This document shows positions 9,046 through 16,208 of a stretch of 64,000 nt of DNA, piece by piece. The stretch is from the NCBI GenBank assembly GCA_027486845.1, contig JAIXOL010000030.1:220378-284377 (forward strand), in the 5' to 3' direction. The number at the start of each line of letters is the position of its first letter. Positions within the stretch are counted from its first letter, which is position 1. A program made the translations under genes and the position numbers. This stretch comes from Cytophagaceae bacterium. Its GTDB lineage: Bacteria > Bacteroidota > Bacteroidia > Cytophagales > Spirosomataceae. The notes below the pieces were generated by a model. It did no database searches and was not told where the DNA came from. It saw nothing but the letters and a program-made list of their open reading frames with translations.

Positions 9046-9685
9046 GGAAACTATTTTTTATTTTGCACTGGGCATTATCAATATCGCTTCGGGCATTCTC
9101 GACATTGAATGGCTCAATTATGTATCAAAGCCACTGCTGATGATTTCTTTGTTTTTCTTTTATTTTCAGAAAGTAAAGCAAAATATGAAGATTTCTGATA
9201 AAACAATGCTGGTTTCACTGATTTTCTCATGCTTAGGAGATACTTTTTTGATGTTTCAAGGTAAAAACCCGCAGTTTTTTCTACTTGGATTGGGTTCTTT
9301 TTTGGTGGCACAAATAGCTTATTGTTTAGTTTTCAACAAAGAAGGAAAAAGGAATTTCCTTAAAAGAATTCCTTTTGCAATTTATTCAACATCATTATTC
9401 TTCTATCTTAAACCTAACATTTCAAAAGACTTTTCACTGCCAATTATTATTTATACCCTTGCGATTAGTTGGATGGGGATTAAGGCTATCGAACGTCAAA
9501 CCACTCAAAAAAGTTATAGCTTTGTATTAATTGGAGCAATTTTATTCATCATTTCTGATTCTTTAATTGCCATAAACAAATTTGCGTATTCGATTCCGCT
9601 TTCGGGTCTTTGGGTCATGGCAACTTATATTGCAGCTCAATACTTGATTGTAGAGGGAGTGCTTTTGGGAAGAAATACAAAATAA
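9035..9685 (+). CDS. YhhN/TMEM86-family lysoplasmalogenase-like membrane protein
   Basis: The protein has 216 residues with 7-8 hydrophobic segments and almost no soluble part. The family signature is visible as SCLGDTFLMF (near residue 65) and ISDSLIAINKF (near residue 172); the two conserved Asp residues are the proposed catalytic pair. Family members hydrolyse the vinyl-ether bond of lysoplasmalogens or act on related ether lipids in the membrane. Whether this organism has plasmalogens cannot be told from the window. It starts inside the end of the M28 peptidase gene. Confidence 0.75.
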   Translation: MTRKETIFYFALGIINIASGILDIEWLNYVSKPLLMISLFFFYFQKVKQNMKISDKTMLVSLIFSCLGDTFLMFQGKNPQFFLLGLGSFLVAQIAYCLVFNKEGKRNFLKRIPFAIYSTSLFFYLKPNISKDFSLPIIIYTLAISWMGIKAIERQTTQKSYSFVLIGAILFIISDSLIAINKFAYSIPLSGLWVMATYIAAQYLIVEGVLLGRNTK

Positions 9686-9729
9686 AAAAAGACGTATGCA
9701 ATACATCGAGCGTATGAAATACGCCCCTA

Positions 9730-10047
9730 CTAACTAATATACTCCAAAAAACTCCAAAATTTTCGGTTTTTCAGATACTCAAAATCTTCTTCGTTATCGT
9801 AAGCCTCTCTCTCAAAACTTATTTGACGATAGGCTATCCAAAAACTACGACAACGTACATAATGAAACAACCATTCGATAAAGTACCAAATATAAAAAGG
9901 TAAAACAAAGAGTTCGAGTTGCTGACGGATATGGATTTTCTCGTGATTAATCAGAACCTTACTTGGTTTTTTTGAGCGTACAATTATAAAAGGAAATAAT
10001 GTAATTCCTTGTATTTTCTTTAACGGTACACCCTTTATCAAAATCAT
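9730..10047 (-). CDS. Small HExxH protein, putative minimal metallopeptidase
   Basis: The protein has 105 residues. The sequence NHEKIHIRQQLEL (near residues 34-46) contains HExxH followed by QQ, and SFEREAYDNEED (near 78-89) supplies acidic residues that could complete a zinc site. Between them lies a hydrophobic, aromatic segment that could be a membrane helix. I do not recognise a named family; the arrangement recalls the M56 and DUF4157 zinc folds cut down to the core. It is transcribed against the lysoplasmalogenase-like gene and lies 63 bp downstream of where pafA begins its own 3' region. Function unknown. Confidence 0.6.
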   Translation of the reverse strand: MILIKGVPLKKIQGITLFPFIIVRSKKPSKVLINHEKIHIRQQLELFVLPFYIWYFIEWLFHYVRCRSFWIAYRQISFEREAYDNEEDFEYLKNRKFWSFLEYIS

Positions 10048-10110
10048 TTTTTACTTAATCATTGTATTTTGATAGAGTCAGGCTTGCATCACCCGACTCT
10101 ATCAATAAAC

Positions 10111-11745
10111 TTATTTCTTACTAAAAATATCTTTAATTGGGCTACCAACACAGCCATTTGGCTCTAAAATATTTAATAAAGCCGCCAATGTTGCTGCAAT
10201 ATCAGAAATATAAGTCTGTTCTACTGTTTCACCTTGCGGAATTTTCCAACCATACCAAACTAAAGGCACATGTCGGTCATATTGCCACATTGATCCGTGC
10301 GTTGTGCCTTTTTTAGAACCACTGTACCAAGCTGGTTCAAACAAAATCAATATATCACCGCTGCGTTTTGGATTGTAAATATTTTCGATGAGTGGCTTAT
10401 AAAAAGGCGGAATTGTTGCCGAATTGATATCATGTAAGTTTACCACTTGATAAACTGAAGAACCCAAAGTCAACATTTTTTGCTTGACTAAATCATAAAC
10501 TTGATTCATTGTCACGTTTTTCTTTGCCATCAAATCATGGTCAAGATATAACTGATAATTATCTTGTGCTTTTATCCATTTTCCTTCACCAAATTTTTCA
10601 ATCATTTGTCCATTCAAATAATTAATTTCTTTAAATAACTCAATGTTTCCCGCTGGAATTTTATGTTTTTTCAGATAACCTGAAATATCAGCTATACCAT
10701 GGTCAGCAGTCAAGAAAACTACATAATTTCCTTTACCTAAAGTTGCATCCAATTTATTTAAAACCTCGGCAATATCACGGTCTAAACGCAGATACGTATC
10801 TTCAATTTCGATGGAGTGTGTACCCGTTGCATGACCCACATAATCAGGTGTCGAGAAACTTACACACAAGAAATCAGTTTCTTTTCCTTGCCCCATTTTC
10901 TCATTTTGGAGTGTGGCCAAAGTGACTTCTTTTGTAATTGTGTTTCCATAAGGCGAGGTCAATAATGCTCCATAATTTGCAATTGTATGTGGGAAAACAG
11001 GCAATTTTTCGCCCGACAAAACATTTTCATATTCTTGATTATCGGCTTCGCTTTCAGTGTATTGATTGATCGGCAAAAGCGTTTCCCATTTCTTAGCCAT
11101 CAATTTATCGGGCATTTTCTGAGCATTGAAATCTTTCATCCATTGTGGCAAGTCATTCATATAATACGTACTCGTAATCCAATTGCCCGATTTAGCATCG
11201 AACCAATAAGCAGCATCGGCCGAATGCCCCGCTGGCAAAATTCCACCACGGTCTTTCACCGCAATTCCAATTACTTTTGAACGAAACTCACTCGCAATCT
11301 TCAATTGGTCAGTTATTGTGGTCGTGTGCATATTTACGGGTGAACGTTTGCCTTCTACCCCAGCTTCGCCTGCACCTACGGCACGTACAGTTGTATCTTC
11401 GGCCACATAAACGCTTCTATTTGCTAACGGGTCGTACCATTCATTCCCAATAATACCATTTATAGCAGGAACAGAACCCGTATAAACTGCCGCATGACCA
11501 GGCCCAGTAACAGTATTTGCATAATGATATTGATTATTTTTGCAGTTAAAGCCTTCACTCATCAATCGCTTAAAGCCACCTTCAGAATATTTATCGTAGT
11601 AACGATAGAGGTAGTCATACCGCATTTGGTCAACCATAATACCCAAAACTAATTTAGGTTTCGAGGGTGCTTGGGCAGGTTTTGTCTTTTTTTGAGCTGA
11701 AATAGAAAAAAAAAAAAAAAAAAAAAGAAGGGTTAGATGTTTCAT
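10111..11745 (-). CDS. pafA: Alkaline phosphatase PafA family
   Basis: The protein has 544 residues. The signal peptide (1-17) contains six consecutive Phe encoded by a run of 21 T (coding strand). The mature enzyme shows the alkaline phosphatase fold: metal ligand Asp in GIMVDQMRYD (near residue 39), nucleophile Thr in ANTVTGPGHA (near residue 80), TADHGI (near 345) and a late His in THGS (near 480). This is the calcium- or zinc-type, phosphate-irrepressible phosphatase known from Elizabethkingia and Flavobacterium, which frees phosphate from phosphomonoesters in the periplasm. Upstream lies a 13-bp inverted repeat. No Pho-box-like repeat was seen here, unlike in the 35-56 kb region. Confidence 0.85.
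   Translation of the reverse strand: MKHLTLLFFFFFFSISAQKKTKPAQAPSKPKLVLGIMVDQMRYDYLYRYYDKYSEGGFKRLMSEGFNCKNNQYHYANTVTGPGHAAVYTGSVPAINGIIGNEWYDPLANRSVYVAEDTTVRAVGAGEAGVEGKRSPVNMHTTTITDQLKIASEFRSKVIGIAVKDRGGILPAGHSADAAYWFDAKSGNWITSTYYMNDLPQWMKDFNAQKMPDKLMAKKWETLLPINQYTESEADNQEYENVLSGEKLPVFPHTIANYGALLTSPYGNTITKEVTLATLQNEKMGQGKETDFLCVSFSTPDYVGHATGTHSIEIEDTYLRLDRDIAEVLNKLDATLGKGNYVVFLTADHGIADISGYLKKHKIPAGNIELFKEINYLNGQMIEKFGEGKWIKAQDNYQLYLDHDLMAKKNVTMNQVYDLVKQKMLTLGSSVYQVVNLHDINSATIPPFYKPLIENIYNPKRSGDILILFEPAWYSGSKKGTTHGSMWQYDRHVPLVWYGWKIPQGETVEQTYISDIAATLAALLNILEPNGCVGSPIKDIFSKK
11706..11726. repeat. 21-base A/T homopolymer in the pafA signal peptide
   Basis: An uninterrupted run of 21 A on the given strand encodes the hydrophobic core of the PafA signal peptide. 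Runs of this length are prone to slipped-strand changes and to sequencing error; any change not divisible by three would put the gene out of frame within the first 15 codons. Confidence 0.9.
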
Positions 11746-11766
11746 TATTAGTCTGTTAAATTTAGA

Positions 11767-11805
11767 TTTTTGATGTTTACTTCTTAGTTAAATAAACATC
11801 AAAAA
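11767..11805. repeat. 13-bp perfect inverted repeat upstream of pafA
   Basis: TTTTTGATGTTTA (11767-11779) and TAAACATCAAAAA (11793-11805) are perfect complements, 13 bases apart. The element lies 22-60 bases before the pafA start codon, where it could be an operator or a hairpin in the leader. Confidence 0.6.
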
Positions 11806-11897
11806 TAGTTATCTTCTTTAAGAAACAACATGCTATCTCTTTAAATATTTGTAAAATTAAATACTTAAACTAAAAACAAAGCACTTTGCTCGCATTT

Positions 11898-11927
11898 TTG
11901 ATTTACGACCTTTCCTTTGTACCTTTG
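11898..11927 (+). promoter_or_regulatory. Promoter of the DHH phosphoesterase gene
   Basis: TTG (11898-11900), 19 bases, TACCTTTG (11920-11927) is an exact Bacteroidota promoter. The ATG at 11935 is only 7 bases behind the -7 element, so the message would have almost no leader. This also decides the start against an earlier in-frame TTG at 11917. Confidence 0.65.
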
Positions 11928-11934
11928 TAAAGTT

Positions 11935-12972
11935 ATGCAAGATTTTTTTACTGAGTCAAATCAAAAGTTAGCGTTATTTAACGAATTCTTGAGCTCACCC
12001 AAGCAAATCGTTATTACTACCCACCAAAATCCTGATGCCGATGCCCTCGGTTCATCATTAGGGTTATCCGCATATTTAAATAAAAAAGGCCACTTCACAA
12101 CTGTTATTACGCCGACTGACTACCCAGATTTTTTGAGATGGATGTCGGGTGAAACCGAAGTAATCAATTTTGAAAGTGACCAAAATAGTTTAGCAAAAGA
12201 ACTTATCGCAAACGCCGATATGATTTTCTGTCTCGATTTTTCTGCCTTGAATCGTATCAAAGGAATGGAAGGGTTTGTAAAACAATCGGCGGCAAAGAAA
12301 GTATTAATTGACCATCATCAGCAACCAGAAAACTTTGCTGATTTTGTATTTTGGAATGAACGTGCAGCCGCAACTTGTGAGTTGATTTATGAATTAATCG
12401 AAAAATTGGACGACAAACACCTAATTGATATTCCAACGGCTGAATGCCTTTACGCAGGCTTAGTTACTGATACGGGTTCTTTTAGGTTTGATAGCACAAG
12501 CGAAGAAGTACATAGAATTGCAGGAGAACTAATTTCAATTGGTATTCACCCAAATAGTATACATAGAAAGATTTTTGATAGCAATACCTTCGACCGTATG
12601 AAATTTTTGGGATTTGTTCTGGGCGAAAAACTCACCTATCTTCCAGAGTATAATGTAGTTTACATGGCCATCTCGAAGGAAGAGTTAAGCAGATTTAGTT
12701 CAAAAAATGGCGATACCGAAGGCGTAGTAAATTACGGCCTTTCGATTAAAGGTACAGTAATGGCTGCTATTTTCACCGAAAAAGAAGATATGATTCGGGT
12801 TTCGCTTCGATCGGTAGATGATTTTTCGGTAAGTGAGTTTTCAAGAACTCATTTTAATGGTGGTGGGCACAAAAATGCCGCAGGTGGACGTTCACACGAG
12901 TCATTAGAAAAAACCGTTGAAAAATTCCTTTCTTTATTGCCAAAATATAAAGAAGAATTAACCAAAAACTAA
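11935..12972 (+). CDS. DHH-family phosphoesterase, NrnA-like (oligoribonuclease / pAp phosphatase)
   Basis: From the ATG at 11935 the protein has 345 residues, normal for the family. The DHH domain has HQNPDADALGSS (near residue 30), an LDFSAL motif (near 96) and the DHH signature in LIDHHQQP (near 121); the C-terminal DHHA1 domain has the substrate-binding GGGHKNAAGG (near 310). NrnA enzymes degrade short RNA oligonucleotides and dephosphorylate 3'-phosphoadenosine 5'-phosphate in the cytoplasm. The two FKBP genes follow on the same strand after 66 bp, a grouping that is common in this phylum. Confidence 0.85.
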   Translation: MQDFFTESNQKLALFNEFLSSPKQIVITTHQNPDADALGSSLGLSAYLNKKGHFTTVITPTDYPDFLRWMSGETEVINFESDQNSLAKELIANADMIFCLDFSALNRIKGMEGFVKQSAAKKVLIDHHQQPENFADFVFWNERAAATCELIYELIEKLDDKHLIDIPTAECLYAGLVTDTGSFRFDSTSEEVHRIAGELISIGIHPNSIHRKIFDSNTFDRMKFLGFVLGEKLTYLPEYNVVYMAISKEELSRFSSKNGDTEGVVNYGLSIKGTVMAAIFTEKEDMIRVSLRSVDDFSVSEFSRTHFNGGGHKNAAGGRSHESLEKTVEKFLSLLPKYKEELTKN

Positions 12973-13038
12973 AATACTAATAATCAACATCTTATTCATA
13001 AATCAAACTAGTAAATTCTAATTAATACATAATTTTCA

Positions 13039-13884
13039 ATGACAAATTTTTTAAAAACAACATTGAGCCTTGCAGCGGCTACAAGTTTACTTTTTTCTTG
13101 TAACCAATTTAAGGTTACTCAAGACCCAGATGGCTCAAAGTACCAAATCCATGAGCAAGGTAAAGGTAAGAAAATCAAAACTGGCGATATTTTAACATTT
13201 GATTTGGTTATCAAAGCAGTAAATGACTCAACTTTTGAAGATACTTACAAACGTAATCAACCAATTACGATGGTAGCTCAACAAGGCACATACAAAGGCT
13301 CTTTTGAAAATGCATTGATGCACTTGACTGAAGGTGATAGTGCAACGGTTTTAATCAATGCCGACTCACTTTTTGCTCGTATGAGTCAACCATTACCAAA
13401 AGGTATCACTAAAGGTTCTGACTTGAGATTTATCGTAAAAATCAAATCAACTCAAACTCGTGAAGATTTCCAAAAAGCACAAGATGCCAAGAAAAATAAC
13501 GAAGCTAAATTGATGGAAGATTATGCGAAGAAAAACTTCCCAACTGCTACAAAAACACAATCTGGGATGTATTACGTCGTTATTAAAGCTGGAACTGGAG
13601 ATTTAATCAAAGCTGGTCAAACAGTTACAGTTGATTATACTGGAAAATTAATGGACGGTAAAGAGTTTGACAGTTCGGTTGGTAAGCCTGGCCCTAAATT
13701 CCAAGTAACGGTTGGTCAAGGTGCGGTTATTCCAGGTTGGGAACAAGCATTGGCAATGATGAAAAAAGGTGAGAAAGCTATTTTTTATATTCCATCAAAC
13801 TTAGCTTATGGCGAGCAAGGTGGAGGTCCAATCCCACCTTTCAGTTCATTAATTTTTGAAATGGAAGTTTTAGACGTAAAATAA
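13039..13884 (+). CDS. FKBP-type peptidyl-prolyl isomerase lipoprotein
   Basis: The protein has 281 residues: lipoprotein signal peptide with lipobox ending SC (Cys near residue 21), a first FKBP-like domain (about 45-140) that lacks several active-site aromatic residues, a linker rich in Lys and Ala, and a second, canonical FKBP domain (about 190-281) with VTVDYTGKLMDGKEFDSS, GAVIPGWEQAL and IPSNLAYGEQ. It should catalyse cis-trans isomerisation at proline in exported proteins, or act as a chaperone, in the periplasm. A paralogue follows 60 bp downstream, so the two are probably co-transcribed behind the DHH gene. Confidence 0.85.
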   Translation: MTNFLKTTLSLAAATSLLFSCNQFKVTQDPDGSKYQIHEQGKGKKIKTGDILTFDLVIKAVNDSTFEDTYKRNQPITMVAQQGTYKGSFENALMHLTEGDSATVLINADSLFARMSQPLPKGITKGSDLRFIVKIKSTQTREDFQKAQDAKKNNEAKLMEDYAKKNFPTATKTQSGMYYVVIKAGTGDLIKAGQTVTVDYTGKLMDGKEFDSSVGKPGPKFQVTVGQGAVIPGWEQALAMMKKGEKAIFYIPSNLAYGEQGGGPIPPFSSLIFEMEVLDVK

Positions 13885-13890
13885 TACCGT

Positions 13891-13918
13891 TGCGAGCTGG
13901 TTGATAACTGGCTCGCAC
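13891..13918 (+). repeat. Imperfect hairpin between the two FKBP genes
   Basis: TGCGAG and CTCGCA frame an imperfect stem (10 of 12 pairs) with a small loop. No T-tract follows, so it is more likely an RNA-processing or stabilising hairpin within the operon than a terminator. Confidence 0.4.
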
Positions 13919-13944
13919 CAAATTCAAATATATCAATAATTGAG

Positions 13945-14805
13945 ATGAAGAAAATTGCGTTTTTGTTAGTTTTAGGAAGTTTAGTTATTGTAAGCTCGTG
14001 TGGTAAATTTTTAGAAAATGACGTCGACGCCACTAATCAAAAGAATACACAGGAAATAGCCGATTACATCAGTCAGAAAAAGCTGCAAATGCTTAGTACC
14101 ACTTCTGGAATGAAATATTCTATTGACCGAGTTTCTTTAGGAAGAGATGCTACAATTGGCGATGAAATTACTTTTCATTTTTCATTATCTTTACTAAATG
14201 GGACTAAAGTTGATAGTACCTCAAGAATCAATAATGCTCCTGCCAAAATCACTCTTGGTGCTTCAAATATCATTGCTGGCTTTTTAGAAGCTATTTCACT
14301 TCTAAAAGAAGGTGAACGAGGCACATTCATTATGCCATCAGTTTTAGGCTTTGGTTCGCAGTCAAGTGCAACTATTCCTTCTAATTCTAACCTAAGATTA
14401 GATTTAGAAATCATTAAACTTCGCTCAGAAGACCAAATTATTGATGAATATGTAAAAGCAACAAAGCTAACTCTTACCGAAAAGACCTCAACTGGCTTAC
14501 GTTTTTTGCGTACACTTGAAGCTCCAAGTGGCACTCAACTTAAAGCTGGGCTTTTAGCTACGGTCAAGTACACAGGTTTTTTAGCCGCAACTGGTAAACA
14601 ATTTGATACTGGACAAATAGGTGTAGCATTAGGAGATGGAGCAGTAGTAAAAGGCTTTGAAGAAGGACTTTTAAAAATGAAAGTTGGAGAAAAAGCAACA
14701 CTTGTATTTCCATCAAGTCTCGGATATGGCATAAAGGGTAGTAGTACATCAATTCCGCCTTATGCTCCACTTATATTCACTGTTGAAATTATAAGTGCGA
14801 AGTAA
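13945..14805 (+). CDS. Second FKBP-type isomerase lipoprotein, divergent paralogue
   Basis: The protein has 286 residues with a lipoprotein signal (lipobox ending SSC near residue 19) and two FKBP-like domains. The first (about 65-165) retains GDEITFHFSLSLLNGTKVDS and an AISLLKEGERGTFIMPS segment but is degenerate. The second (about 190-286) has VKYTGFLAATGKQFDTG, GAVVKGFEEGLLKMK and FPSSLGYG, ending in IPPYAPLIFTVEI. Active-site aromatics are only partly kept, so catalysis may be weaker than in the upstream paralogue. Same operon, closed by the hairpin at 14830-14860. Confidence 0.8.
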   Translation: MKKIAFLLVLGSLVIVSSCGKFLENDVDATNQKNTQEIADYISQKKLQMLSTTSGMKYSIDRVSLGRDATIGDEITFHFSLSLLNGTKVDSTSRINNAPAKITLGASNIIAGFLEAISLLKEGERGTFIMPSVLGFGSQSSATIPSNSNLRLDLEIIKLRSEDQIIDEYVKATKLTLTEKTSTGLRFLRTLEAPSGTQLKAGLLATVKYTGFLAATGKQFDTGQIGVALGDGAVVKGFEEGLLKMKVGEKATLVFPSSLGYGIKGSSTSIPPYAPLIFTVEIISAK

Positions 14806-14829
14806 ATAGCATCTCAAATAATGACATAA

Positions 14830-14866
14830 CCAAAACCTCTGAACTTTTCGGAGGTTTTGGCGTTTT
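14830..14866 (+). terminator. Terminator of the DHH-FKBP-FKBP operon
   Basis: CCAAAACCTC (14830-14839) pairs with GAGGTTTTGG (14851-14860), followed by CGTTTTT. The stem sits 25 bases behind the stop codon of the second FKBP gene. Confidence 0.75.
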
Positions 14867-14891
14867 TAATGGATAACCTTTATTTTTCGAA

Positions 14892-15446
14892 ATGCCTAAA
14901 TTACCTAAAGAACTTGAAAAGGCAGTTTTGAGCCTGCCACAAAAAGAAAAAGATAAGTTATTGATAAGACTTATCGGCAAAAATGAATTATTGATTCAGC
15001 AACTATATTTTCAGTTGCTCGAAGATGAATCAGATTTACCACACAAACGTGCAGAAATAAAGAATCAAATTTTAAAAGTCTCAAAGATGTATCATGACAC
15101 CGCAGGGTGGATGATGATGGATATGCGAGAATTAAATGGGCGTATTACTAATCATGTAAAAATAACGAAAGATAAATATGGAGAAGTTGAACTAACACTC
15201 TTTCTGCTCAATACATTCTTTGATAATCAGTTGCAAAATTTAGAGCATTACAACAGTAAAACAGACACGATTTCGCTCTATATTGCCAAAAGAACAGAGT
15301 TATTGATGAAAAAATTACCAAAACTCCACGAAGATTATTATGTTGAGTTTGAACGAGAGGTAAATAAATTACTCGAAAGAGTACATAAATATTGCCCAGC
15401 TTACTACGCTCGACAAATGCAACTTGCCAAAAGCTGGGAATATTAA
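14892..15446 (+). CDS. Conserved hypothetical cytoplasmic protein
   Basis: The protein has 184 residues without signal peptide or membrane segment. It is predicted to be almost wholly alpha-helical, highly charged, with a start rich in Lys/Glu/Leu (KELEKAVLSLPQKEKDKLL) and a conserved-looking end (HKYCPAYYARQM). It resembles a Bacteroidota-restricted family of unknown function (possibly DUF6155; I am not certain). It lies alone after a terminator, and its 3' end faces the thioredoxin gene. Confidence 0.6.
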   Translation: MPKLPKELEKAVLSLPQKEKDKLLIRLIGKNELLIQQLYFQLLEDESDLPHKRAEIKNQILKVSKMYHDTAGWMMMDMRELNGRITNHVKITKDKYGEVELTLFLLNTFFDNQLQNLEHYNSKTDTISLYIAKRTELLMKKLPKLHEDYYVEFEREVNKLLERVHKYCPAYYARQMQLAKSWEY

Positions 15447-15530
15447 AAAGCCATTTGGGGGGGTAACTCGAACTCGATTTTATGTATAATTCAATTTAAA
15501 ATCGTTCATATTCCGCTTATTATGAGAATC

Positions 15531-16010
15531 TCATAATGAGGCAGTTGATGAACTTTTAGGTGTAATAAAACGCCTTCCTTTTTGGTCTTTTGTTTTTTCT
15601 AATTCATTTCTCAGATAATCGGCTGGAAAAAAACCACGATACCGACCTACATATTTTGTTTTTGGGTCGAGAAATACCAAAGTCGGATAAACATCAACCG
15701 CAAATCGGTCGGCAATGGCCATTCCATCAAATGAATCAATATCAACTTTGTAAACCATATAATTTGCGTTCAGATACGAAACTAAATTTGTATTGGTTAA
15801 GGTTTCATTTTCAAGTTTTTTACATGGGCCACACCAACTTGCCCAAAAATCAAGTAAGATTGGTTTCTTTAATTTTTTGGCCTCTCTCAAAAAATCGTCA
15901 TAGCTTCCCTTATAAAAATTGACTCGGCTTTGTGAAACCTCGGCAATGTTGGTATAAGATGCGAACATAACAAACGTAATCCCCAACAAGAGTATAAATT
16001 TAATTCTCAC
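15531..16010 (-). CDS. Thioredoxin-fold protein, periplasmic
   Basis: The protein has 159 residues: signal peptide or N-terminal anchor (1-24), then a thioredoxin domain with the active site FWASWCGPCKK (near residues 54-64) and the cis-proline in DVYPTLVFL (near 108). Two cysteines in CxxC make it redox-active. The domain resembles the C-terminal thioredoxin of DsbD and the DUF255/thioredoxin_7 group, so it probably reduces or isomerises disulfides outside the cytoplasm. The C-terminal tail (KKGRRFITPK and a Ser/Thr-rich end) is a lineage-specific extension. It stands alone. Confidence 0.8.
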   Translation of the reverse strand: MRIKFILLLGITFVMFASYTNIAEVSQSRVNFYKGSYDDFLREAKKLKKPILLDFWASWCGPCKKLENETLTNTNLVSYLNANYMVYKVDIDSFDGMAIADRFAVDVYPTLVFLDPKTKYVGRYRGFFPADYLRNELEKTKDQKGRRFITPKSSSTASL

Positions 16011-16208
16011 AGCGTTAAATATTGAAGTTATAAAATAAACATGAGTCTTAGTTTCCTGAAAACTTATCTAAAACCAATGTTTCTTAAATAATCAAATATT
16101 GAGCCATTTTTAATTCTATTCGCTAATAATTTGATTATAAGCAGAATAAAACAAAAAAATGGCTGCTTTCAAATAGAAAACAGACATTTTTTTGAGAATT
16201 TATAATTG

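Noticed and set aside
14175..14732. Antisense ORFs opposite the second FKBP gene
   Set aside because: Low-complexity translations rich in Leu, Ser and Pro that mirror the FKBP codons.
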